From contig NZ_JAXLPB010000001.1 of NCBI RefSeq assembly GCF_034321785.1, forward strand, positions 682,001-746,000: a stretch of DNA of 64,000 bases, read 5' to 3'. The notes under the pieces are model-generated. The model searched no databases and had not been told where the DNA came from. It saw nothing but the letters and a program-made list of their open reading frames with translations. This document shows, piece after piece, positions 7,922 through 15,350 of the stretch. The stretch is from Fulvimarina uroteuthidis (GTDB taxonomy: Bacteria > Pseudomonadota > Alphaproteobacteria > Rhizobiales > Rhizobiaceae). Numbering within the stretch: position 1 is the first letter of the stretch; every line of letters starts with the position of its first letter. A program made the position numbers and the translations under genes.

Positions 7922-8584
7922 ATGAAACATGATCTGGGAACGAGACCGGCCGTGACGAGCCGGACCGCGCATACGAAGACGGTCTGGATCGTCGGCAACG
8001 CTCCGGCGACCGTTGATCGATCGGCCGAGATCGACGGTGCCGACATCGTCGTGCGGTTCAACAATGCCGCGGGTTTCGGCGGCGTCAACGGATCGCGGAC
8101 GACGCATCTCTTCCTGATCAATTGCGGCGGCCAGATGCGCGAATGGCTGGACGATCCCGATTTTTCCGAACGACCGCAGGTGCAGGCCGCCGACTGTATC
8201 CTGCTGCCGATCCATCCGGACAAGGACGAGCTGATCGATCCGCCGCTGACGCGCGAAGAACGGCTTGACCCGGACGCACGAAACTACGCGCGCGAGGCGC
8301 ACGCCATGCTGGGCGAACGCAGCGACGCATCGGTGTCGATCCTGCCGGCCCGTCACTTCATCGAGGCCTGCCGCACCATCGGCCAGATAAGGCAGGAGCG
8401 GCGGATGCCCGCGCCGTCCACCGGGCTCATCGCCCTGCACTGGGCGCTGGCCACCTGTCGAAGCCCCATCGATGTGACCGGTTTTCGGTTCGACGGATGG
8501 CCCGGCCATCGATGGGAGGCGGAACGAGCCTTCTTCCGCGCGATGGAAGCGGGGGGACGGATCCGCATCCACGACAACGAATGA
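7922..8584 (+). CDS. GT29 (sialyltransferase-fold) family protein
   Basis: 220 residues with both hallmark regions of the GT29 family. An L-motif-like segment VWIVGNAPATVDRS...IDGADIVVRFNNA spans residues 21-49. An S-motif-like segment APSTGLIALHWALATC...DVTGFRF spans residues 164-190; in it the PSTG box and the final GF (residues 187-188) match the classic pattern. Short bacterial proteins of this type are sometimes labelled urease accessory proteins, which says little about function. The protein has no signal peptide or membrane anchor, unlike eukaryotic Golgi sialyltransferases, so it would act in the cytoplasm. No CMP-sialic-acid genes are nearby, so the donor may not be sialic acid. ATG 7922 is chosen because it is the first start of the frame. 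Confidence 0.68.
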   Translation: MKHDLGTRPAVTSRTAHTKTVWIVGNAPATVDRSAEIDGADIVVRFNNAAGFGGVNGSRTTHLFLINCGGQMREWLDDPDFSERPQVQAADCILLPIHPDKDELIDPPLTREERLDPDARNYAREAHAMLGERSDASVSILPARHFIEACRTIGQIRQERRMPAPSTGLIALHWALATCRSPIDVTGFRFDGWPGHRWEAERAFFRAMEAGGRIRIHDNE

Positions 8585-8594
8585 CGCCGATCGC

Positions 8595-8626
8595 GCCCGA
8601 GCGCCCGAGCGCCCGAGCGCCCGAAG
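8595..8626. repeat. Four 8-base tandem units
   Basis: GCCCGAGC is repeated three times (8595, 8603, 8611), followed by a variant GCCCGAAG (8619). It lies 10 bases after the GT29-like stop codon, in a 206-base spacer that otherwise holds the GAGGAG ribosome site of the next gene. It is a possible slippage-prone microsatellite. Confidence 0.7.
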
Positions 8627-8790
8627 AAAGCTGCCCGCCCGCTTCTCTTGCGTCCACCGCATGGAACAGGCGAGACCGTTGCGGGCTTTGGTTACCGAAA
8701 GAATTGTCGAGGATCTGGACAGACGATGCCGAACGAGACGCACGGACGCGGCCGCATTTCACGCACCATGATCGAGGAGAGCCGCACCGC

Positions 8791-9885
8791 ATGACGAAAC
8801 CGATCGCATTCTTCGTCCACCATCAGGGGCGTGGACACGCCAACCGGACCATGGCGATGGTCGAGGCGTTCTCCGCGACCCGGCCGGTCTCCGTGATGAC
8901 GGCCGGGCCGCTGCTGTTCGACGGGTTCTCGCGCGATATCGAACTGATCCCGCTTCCGAACATGATCGGTGCCGGTGTGCCGACCGCGCGCCTCTACGAG
9001 GAGCCGACGCCTTCGACGCTGCATTGCGTGCCGCTCGGCCTTGCGGAAATGCGCCGGACGATGCGGACGATCGTCGATCATCTCGACGACCGGGACGTCG
9101 GGCTTTTCGTCGTCGACGTCTCGTCGGAAATCGCGCTTCTGTCGCGGATCGCTTCCGTGCCGGCCGTCCAGATCCGCATGCATGGCGATCGCTCCGATAT
9201 CGGCCATCTGGGCTCCTACGAATCGAGCGTCGGGATGCTGGCGCCGTTCGACGAGCGCCTGGAACAGGACGACTATCCGTCCAATCTGAGGGCGAAGACC
9301 TTTTATTCCGGCGGTCTGTGTACGACCCGCGATCCGGTTCGCGAGCGCGAGGCGGCCCGCAGGACGCTGGGTCTCGACCCGGAGCGGGCGCTCGTCGTCG
9401 TTCTGACGGGCGGCGGTGGAGCCGGCACGCCCTACGCGCCGCTGACCGTTGCCGCGCGGGCGGTGCCCGATGCCGAATGGCTCGTGCTCGGGCCGACGCT
9501 GAAGGAGGGGCACGAAACGAACTTTTCCAACCTTCGCGAACTCGGCTGGGTGGAAAACGTGACCGACTATCTCGCGGCTGCCGATATCGTCATCGCGTCC
9601 GCCGGCGACAACACCGTCACCGAGATCGCCCGGGTCGGGCGGCCCTTCGTCGTCATGCCGGAATGGCGTTATTTCGGTGAGCAAACCCGCAAGGCCGAGG
9701 CGTTGGCAAGGCTCGGCGCGGCGGTTCACGCACCGCGCTGGCCGGGAGACATTCCTGCCTGGCAGGCCTTGATGGCCGAGGCGCGAGAGCTCGACCCCGC
9801 CGCGATCGCGAAGCTTTACGACCCGAAAGCCGCCTCGAAGGCCGCCCACTGGCTCGAACATCTGACGGACACGCTTTGGACGTGA
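8791..9885 (+). CDS. Glycosyltransferase, GT-B fold (MurG/UGT-like)
   Basis: 364 residues starting at ATG 8791 with a GAGGAG ribosome site 11 bases upstream. The N-terminal domain opens with AFFVHHQGRGHANRTMAMVEAF, the glycine-rich acceptor loop of MurG-like transferases. The C-terminal domain has VVLTGGGGAGTPYAPL and the donor-binding stretch SAGDNTVTEIARVGRPFVVMPEWRYFGEQ, as in MurG and UDP-glycosyltransferases. It is cytoplasmic with no signal peptide. It is co-directional with the GT29-like gene and convergent with the next GT2. It is not MurG itself, since there is no mur/fts context. Donor and acceptor cannot be read from the sequence. Confidence 0.8.
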   Translation: MTKPIAFFVHHQGRGHANRTMAMVEAFSATRPVSVMTAGPLLFDGFSRDIELIPLPNMIGAGVPTARLYEEPTPSTLHCVPLGLAEMRRTMRTIVDHLDDRDVGLFVVDVSSEIALLSRIASVPAVQIRMHGDRSDIGHLGSYESSVGMLAPFDERLEQDDYPSNLRAKTFYSGGLCTTRDPVREREAARRTLGLDPERALVVVLTGGGGAGTPYAPLTVAARAVPDAEWLVLGPTLKEGHETNFSNLRELGWVENVTDYLAAADIVIASAGDNTVTEIARVGRPFVVMPEWRYFGEQTRKAEALARLGAAVHAPRWPGDIPAWQALMAEARELDPAAIAKLYDPKAASKAAHWLEHLTDTLWT

Positions 9886-9927
9886 CCCGCAGGGTCCCGA
9901 GCCCCACGCCTTCGCCCGGATCTGCGA

Positions 9928-10791
9928 TCAGCTGAAGCGGACGCTGTCCGGTTGCCGCGCCGCCGCGATCTCGGCGCCGGTCGGATCCCGCTCGACGACG
10001 ATGTCCGGGGCGGCGGGGGTCCAGGCGATCAGGCCCATTCCGGCGAACTGGCCGAGCCAGTAATCCATGCACCAGCGACCGTGCTTGGCGTGAAACCGCC
10101 GAGCATTGGCGATGATCGCGTGAAAATGCGGAAGCGGCGGGACGTGGACCGCGTGATGCTGATGGTAGGCCACCGCGCCCGCCGTCCAGAAAAGCGGAAG
10201 GCCGGCGGGCTTCAGCCGCGCGGCGAGATCGGTCTCCTCGCCCCCATAGCCGACGAAGCTCTCGTCCATGCCGCCGAGCTGCGTCCACGATGCCGCCGAG
10301 ATCGCGAAGGACAGGCCCCAGAACTCACCCGTGTCCGGCTCCTCCCGAAGGCCGGTCTGCGGCATGGGCGGCTTCGACGGATGGACGATGCCGCACGCAT
10401 GAAGAGCCTCGAAATCGAGCGGCCGCCCGACCGCGCCGCCGGGAAGATAGCGCACCTCGCCGAGGAACAGGCCCGCCCCTCCTCGGGCGGCCGCCTCGAA
10501 GCGCGCGACGAGAGGCGGCGAGGCGATGCAATCCACGTCGAGGAAGACGAGCGTTTCGCCGTTCGCGCGAGCGGCCGCGCGGTTGCGGGCTCTGGCCAGC
10601 GGCAGCCGCTCGCCCGGCACCAGGAACTGGCGGACCGGAATGCCGATGTCCGGCAGATCGGGTTCCACCGCCTCCTGCATGCAGGCGATCACCAGCTCGT
10701 CCGGTCTTTCCGTCTGGAGGCGCAGGCTCTCCATCAGATTGAGGAGATGGGCCCGGCGATTGCGCGTCAGGGTCAGAACGCTGACGGTCAA
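9928..10791 (-). CDS. GT2 glycosyltransferase with galactosyltransferase-type C-terminal domain
   Basis: 287 residues from a TTG start at 10791. The TTGA overlaps the stop of the upstream sucrose-phosphate-synthase gene by 4 bases, so the two are translationally coupled. The GT-A core shows VSVLTLTRNR at the start, the DxD motif in VFLDVDCIA and the acceptor-side motif MDESFVGYGGEETDLAARL near residues 195-215. That last segment is characteristic of the GT2/GT7 galactosyltransferase-like C-terminal domain. A HHAVHVPPLPHFHAI histidine-rich stretch follows. The coupling to a sucrose-phosphate synthase suggests that it acts on, or alongside, that soluble disaccharide or a glycoside of it. Confidence 0.8.
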   Translation of the reverse strand: MTVSVLTLTRNRRAHLLNLMESLRLQTERPDELVIACMQEAVEPDLPDIGIPVRQFLVPGERLPLARARNRAAARANGETLVFLDVDCIASPPLVARFEAAARGGAGLFLGEVRYLPGGAVGRPLDFEALHACGIVHPSKPPMPQTGLREEPDTGEFWGLSFAISAASWTQLGGMDESFVGYGGEETDLAARLKPAGLPLFWTAGAVAYHQHHAVHVPPLPHFHAIIANARRFHAKHGRWCMDYWLGQFAGMGLIAWTPAAPDIVVERDPTGAEIAAARQPDSVRFS

Positions 10792-12869
10792 TGGGGCCGC
10801 TCCCGCGAAACGCGCTCCCTGAAGTGCTCAACGCCCTCGATGATCCCCATCGCATGGCTCTGGTGCGAGACGTAGGTGTGAGCAAGATCAGGGCGGCTCG
10901 CCAGATCGTCGGAATAGTTTGCGACGATGATCGCCTGGGGAACGGCGCGCAGCATCTCGATGTCGTTGCCGCTGTCGCCCGCCACGAACACGTCGTCCTC
11001 GGACAGGCGGAGGCCTTCGCGCAGATAGGCGATCGCCGCACCCTTGGAGGCGGAGACCGGCAGGATATCGAGATAGCGGCCATGGCTGTGGATGACGGAC
11101 GCCGCAAGGTGCCTGTCCTGAAGCCTCCTGTGGATGCGCTCGGGGAGCGCGCGGTCGCCGTTCGTGAGAAAACTCAGCTTCAGGTCGCGCTGCTCCAGGG
11201 GCGCCTGCGGCATCATGCCCGGCATGTCGTGCAGCGCGTCGACGATCCGGGCGCGATGCCAGTCCCTGGCGATCTGGCGGGTCCAGTCGTCGTCCCTGCG
11301 ATAGGTGACGCCGTCGGGCTGAAGCCGGTAGATCTCCGTCCCGACCGACGAGATGATGATCTTGGGGAACGGTGCGTTCTGCTGTTCGAGGATCGAAAGC
11401 GCACTGTGGAAGGAGCGCCCGGAGGCGACCGCGAAGTCGAGATTGGTCTCGGTCTCGTGCCAGCGCGAGAAGCTCTCTATGCAGGTTCGGCATCCCGTCA
11501 GCGTGTTGTCGATATCGCAGACGAGCAATTGCCGCGGACCGTCCGCCTCGCGCCTGCGGCCCTGGCTCGTCATCCGGGCCATGAGCGCCGTGCAGCGTTC
11601 GGCGTGACGCGTCCAGTCGTAGGCGGCGACCGCCTGCGCGCCGTTCCGCGCATATTTATCCCACAGGCCCGAATCCTCCAGGATCTCCCGGCAGGCCTGC
11701 GCGATCGCACCCTGATCCTGCGGATTGACGAGACGCCCGTTGCGGCACAGTTCGACGATGTCGTTCGGCCCGCCGCTGTCGGTCGCCACGACCGGAAGGC
11801 CGGCGGCGGCGGCTTCGAGAAGCGTCAACCCGAACGGCTCGTTGAGCGCGGGATTGACGAAGATCCCGCGTCTTTCCCGCGCGAACGCATAGACGGACGG
11901 AATGTCGACCGGCTGATGTGTTTTCGGCAGTGCGACCTGACCGTAGAGATCGTGCCTGTCGATCGCCTCGAGGATGTGGCGCATCTCGTTCGCCGTTTCG
12001 GCGTCGAGATCGGCGATGTCCTCGCGGGTGCCGGCCAGGATCACGAGATTGGCCTTGTCGCGCAGCCAGGGGTCGCGACCGAACGCTTCGACCAGCATGG
12101 GCAGGTTCTTCTTGGCGACCGGGCGGGCGATCGCGAGAATGACGGGCTTGTCCGGCGCGCGCAGGAAGGGCGCGATCATTTCGGTCACCGCATCGCTCGG
12201 CGCGGCGTCGCGATAGGCATCGAGCTTGCTGCCGGGTTCGATGATCCGGATCTTGCCGGGATCGTAGGTGTCGAAGCCGGCATACTGGACCTCGGCCTCG
12301 TTGCGGGACGATGCGATGACGAGATCGGCTTCGGCGAACGCGGCTTCCTCGATCGCGATGCGGCGCGACAGCATGTCGCGCGTCTGGGGCGAAAGCGCCT
12401 GCGCCCCGATCGCGTCCTGCTTGACGCGGCCGAGCGAATGGGCGGTGAAGACGAACGGGACGCCGATGCCCTTGCCGATGGTCGCGGACACCGTTGCCGC
12501 GTCGGCATAATGCGCATGCAGATAGGTCGGCTTCGATGGCTGGTCGTCGATCCACCGGCGAAGTGCTGCCGCGAAGCTCGCGGTCTCGGCCCAGAGTTCT
12601 TCCTTCGCCAGATAGGCGGGGCTCGCCGTCGGCAGGCGCAGGATCGCGACCTTGTCGTCGATCTCGTCGTAGCCGGCCCGATAATCCTCTCCATAGACGC
12701 TGTCGAAGGCGCGCGTTGCGATCACGATCCGCTCGATCGCAGGATCTGCCGCCTGCGCTTCCACCAGTTCCAGCACGTATTTGATATGGCCGCCGGTATC
12801 GGGAGTCAGCCCGTACTGAACGTCCCGGGCTTTCAAACATCCCTGAAGAGCGATGTGAAGAATGAACAT
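10788..12869 (-). CDS. Two-domain sucrose-phosphate synthase / sucrose-phosphatase-like protein
   Basis: 693 residues from ATG 12869. The first about 440 residues are a GT4 synthase with the features of sucrose-phosphate synthase: the LTPDTGGHIKYVLEL loop, FVFTAHSLGRVKQ, and the EX7E donor motif in NEPFGLTLLE. The C-terminal about 240 residues are a HAD-IIB phosphatase with DIDNT (Asp452-Thr456), a conserved Lys in SKG (Lys609) and GDSGND (631-636). Together these could make a phosphorylated disaccharide from a nucleotide sugar and fructose-6-P and then dephosphorylate it. Alternatives are mannosylfructose-type synthesis, whose GT4 enzymes are close relatives. The likely role is a compatible solute or a glycan precursor. 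It is divergent from the GT4 pair at 12931. Confidence 0.85.
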   Translation of the reverse strand: MFILHIALQGCLKARDVQYGLTPDTGGHIKYVLELVEAQAADPAIERIVIATRAFDSVYGEDYRAGYDEIDDKVAILRLPTASPAYLAKEELWAETASFAAALRRWIDDQPSKPTYLHAHYADAATVSATIGKGIGVPFVFTAHSLGRVKQDAIGAQALSPQTRDMLSRRIAIEEAAFAEADLVIASSRNEAEVQYAGFDTYDPGKIRIIEPGSKLDAYRDAAPSDAVTEMIAPFLRAPDKPVILAIARPVAKKNLPMLVEAFGRDPWLRDKANLVILAGTREDIADLDAETANEMRHILEAIDRHDLYGQVALPKTHQPVDIPSVYAFARERRGIFVNPALNEPFGLTLLEAAAAGLPVVATDSGGPNDIVELCRNGRLVNPQDQGAIAQACREILEDSGLWDKYARNGAQAVAAYDWTRHAERCTALMARMTSQGRRREADGPRQLLVCDIDNTLTGCRTCIESFSRWHETETNLDFAVASGRSFHSALSILEQQNAPFPKIIISSVGTEIYRLQPDGVTYRRDDDWTRQIARDWHRARIVDALHDMPGMMPQAPLEQRDLKLSFLTNGDRALPERIHRRLQDRHLAASVIHSHGRYLDILPVSASKGAAIAYLREGLRLSEDDVFVAGDSGNDIEMLRAVPQAIIVANYSDDLASRPDLAHTYVSHQSHAMGIIEGVEHFRERVSRERPH

Positions 12870-12930
12870 GAATCGCTTCCCATTACAGTCGTATGATGAC
12901 CAAACGATTTTGAAGGCCATATGGCTGCAT
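12870..12930. promoter_or_regulatory. Divergent intergenic region between SPS/SPP and GT4 genes
   Basis: Only 61 bases separate the two start codons, so the two promoters must overlap here or within the genes. It is noticeably AT-richer than its surroundings (for example ACGATTTTGAAGG). No operator could be assigned. Confidence 0.4.
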
Positions 12931-13977
12931 ATGAAAACGTTGCGCGTCGCCCAGCTTGCTCCCAACATCGTCCCGACACCGCCCGATACCTCCGGTGGAA
13001 CGGAGCGGATCGTCCATGATCTCAGCGAAGCTCTGGAATCGCTGGGCGTTTCCGTCACGCTGTTCGCGCCCTCCGACAGCCGCAGCCCGATTGCGCGTAT
13101 CGGTGATCTACCGAGCCTGAAAGCCCTTGAAGCCGAACATGGACATGTTCCGCCCTCGATCCCCCAGGTTCTGGAAGCCGTTCAAATGGAAGCGCTGCGA
13201 AAGCGTCTCGACCTGTTCGACATCGTCCATTGCCACGGCGAGTTCTTCCATGCCGCGCTTTTGGGAGAGCGACGCAAGCACTCGTTGACCACGATCCACT
13301 GGCGGGTCGACGAGTTGGACCGCAAGCTCTTCTTCGAGGCGTTTCCCGATCTGCCCGTCGCCGCGATCTCGCGCAGCCAATGGGAGCAGATTCCCACCGC
13401 CAACCGTGCCGGCATCGTCCATCACGGACTTGCGCAGGAGCGTTACGCCTTACGCTCCGGCGAGGGAGGCTTCGCCGTGTTCATCGGACGGATGACCGAC
13501 CAGAAGCAGCCGGACGCCGCCATCCGGATCGCCCGGGCCGCCGGTCTGCCGATCAGGCTCGCGGGCGCCATCGATGTCGGGAACCCCACCTATTTCGATC
13601 GGAACGTCAGACCGCTTCTGGCGGATGACGCCGTGTTCGTCGGGCCGAAGGACGATCACGAGAAACAGCACCTGATCGGTGCGGCAAGAGCCTTGCTGTT
13701 TCCCATCGACTGGCCCGAGCCTTTCGGTCTCGTGATGATCGAGGCGATGGCCTGCGGCACGCCGGTGATCGCGTTCGATCGCGGCTCGGTTCCCGAAATC
13801 GTGGAGGACGGCGTCACCGGCTTCGTCGTGAAGGACGAGGCGGAAGCCGTGGAGGCCCTGAAGCGGGTGGGCAGGCTTGACCGATCGGTGATCCGAAAGC
13901 GGTTCGAGGACCGCTTTACCGCAAGACGCATGGCGCAGGACTATCTGGCGCTCTATCGCAGGCTGCGCTCACAATGA
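12931..13977 (+). CDS. GT4 glycosyltransferase
   Basis: 348 residues from ATG 12931, chosen because the conserved GT4 N-terminus (MKTLRVAQLAPN, then PPDTSGGTERIVHDL) starts there; an ATG at 12862 would add 23 unconserved residues. The C-terminal Rossmann domain shows FIGRMTDQKQPDAAI, LLFPIDWPEPFGLVMIEAMACGTPVIAF (with the EX7E pair) and a VVKDEAEAVEAL tail. The retaining GT-B fold uses a nucleotide-sugar donor, acceptor unknown. Its final 4 bases (ATGA) overlap the next GT4 gene, so the two are made together. A typical family length and clear motifs give a secure family call. Confidence 0.85.
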   Translation: MKTLRVAQLAPNIVPTPPDTSGGTERIVHDLSEALESLGVSVTLFAPSDSRSPIARIGDLPSLKALEAEHGHVPPSIPQVLEAVQMEALRKRLDLFDIVHCHGEFFHAALLGERRKHSLTTIHWRVDELDRKLFFEAFPDLPVAAISRSQWEQIPTANRAGIVHHGLAQERYALRSGEGGFAVFIGRMTDQKQPDAAIRIARAAGLPIRLAGAIDVGNPTYFDRNVRPLLADDAVFVGPKDDHEKQHLIGAARALLFPIDWPEPFGLVMIEAMACGTPVIAFDRGSVPEIVEDGVTGFVVKDEAEAVEALKRVGRLDRSVIRKRFEDRFTARRMAQDYLALYRRLRSQ

Positions 13978-15170
13978 GCATTCGGCGAACGGCGCTGATC
14001 GCCTGGGACTATCCGCCTAGCGCCAGCGGGCTGGCGGTCGCCGCGCGCGAGATTGCCGAAAGCCTCGCCCTTGCCGGCGTCGAGACCAGCGTGTTCACGC
14101 TCGACCGGTCGGGCGACGATTGGCTGAACGGGGTGCGCATCCTGGGTTGCAGCCCGGCGGCGCCCGGCCTTTCGGGTTTTGCCAGAAAGCGCATGGCCCT
14201 CGGCCATCTCGTGGCGCCGCGCTGGTTCGGGACAAGGATCGCGGCCGAACACGCGGTCCGGCCCTTCGATTGCCTCGAGGCGACCAACTGGTATGCCCCG
14301 GCCGCGCTCGCATGTCGAACGCCCGGCCTTCCCTTCGTCACGCGCCACTCGACGCCCGCGGCCCTGACGGGTGCGGTGAGTGGAGGGTTGCGCGACCGCA
14401 TCGATGGCCGGGCCGCATGCTGGCTCGAGGCTGCCACGGCGCGCCGTGCCGACGGCCATATCTTCAACACGCAGGAGCATGGAGAGGTCGTCGAAGCGCT
14501 CTACGCGCTTTCCGCCAGGCGCCCGAACGCGGTCGTCGGCCTCTCGCTGCCGCCCGAACGCCTGCGCGCGGCCGCGGCGGCGCGATATCCCGCGGCGGGG
14601 GACGGGCCGGTGGAACTTCTCTTCGTCGGCCGTCCCGAAAGGCGCAAAGGGTTCGACTGCCTGACAGGCGCGGTGGAGATCCTCAGCAAGGCCGCGATCA
14701 AGGGGGCCCTGCCCGCCTTTCGCCTGCGTCTCGTGGGGGTGACGAACCGGGATATCGATGGGCTATCGGACGATGCGCGTCGCTGCGTCGAAGCGCTCGG
14801 GTTCCAGAGCGAACCCGATCTCGACGCGCTCTACCGCGCCGCGCATATCGTCGTCGCGCCGTCGCGATACGAATCCTTCGGCCTCGTCTACCAGGAGGCG
14901 CTCGCCTTCGGGCGCCCGGTCGTCGCGCTTGCCCAGGATGCCTCGGCGCTGAAGGTGATCGGGGCGAGCGGCGCGGGCTTCCTGGCGAGCGATGCGACCG
15001 GCCAAGCACTCGCGGACGCCCTGTTCCCCTTGATCGGCAACGGCGCCCTGCGCCTTCAGCTCCATGGCAAAGCCCTTCAGGCCGCCGGGCAGTTCGATCG
15101 CGCACGCCTCGCCCGCGAAACGCTGGCTCTGTATGAAGCCGCGCGCGATCATCGAAGATCGATCCGCTGA
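13974..15170 (+). CDS. GT4 glycosyltransferase
   Basis: 398 residues; the ATG lies inside the stop of the preceding GT4 gene (ATGA). The N-terminal domain starts ALIAWDYPPSASGLAVAAREIAESL, the usual glycine-rich acceptor loop. The C-terminal donor domain has LLFVGRPERRKGFDCL and the EX7E motif in PSRYESFGLVYQEALAFGRPVVAL. It differs clearly from its upstream partner, so this is not a recent duplication. There is no membrane segment. It closes the plus-strand arm of the glycosyltransferase island; after it comes a 180-base spacer and a sensory kinase. Confidence 0.85.
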   Translation: MSIRRTALIAWDYPPSASGLAVAAREIAESLALAGVETSVFTLDRSGDDWLNGVRILGCSPAAPGLSGFARKRMALGHLVAPRWFGTRIAAEHAVRPFDCLEATNWYAPAALACRTPGLPFVTRHSTPAALTGAVSGGLRDRIDGRAACWLEAATARRADGHIFNTQEHGEVVEALYALSARRPNAVVGLSLPPERLRAAAAARYPAAGDGPVELLFVGRPERRKGFDCLTGAVEILSKAAIKGALPAFRLRLVGVTNRDIDGLSDDARRCVEALGFQSEPDLDALYRAAHIVVAPSRYESFGLVYQEALAFGRPVVALAQDASALKVIGASGAGFLASDATGQALADALFPLIGNGALRLQLHGKALQAAGQFDRARLARETLALYEAARDHRRSIR

Positions 15171-15350
15171 CTGCCCGAACGGTGCGATCGAAGCCCGCTT
15201 GAGGAGAGATCGGGCGGCGAGACGATCGTTTCGATGTCGATGCCTTGCTTCTTCGGTTGGTTCGAGGTTCGAACGAACTTCGCAAAAAACCTGGCCACGC
15301 GAGCGCAGGATTTGCAATCAACAGCTTACCACGTGTCCGTTTCGTCGATA

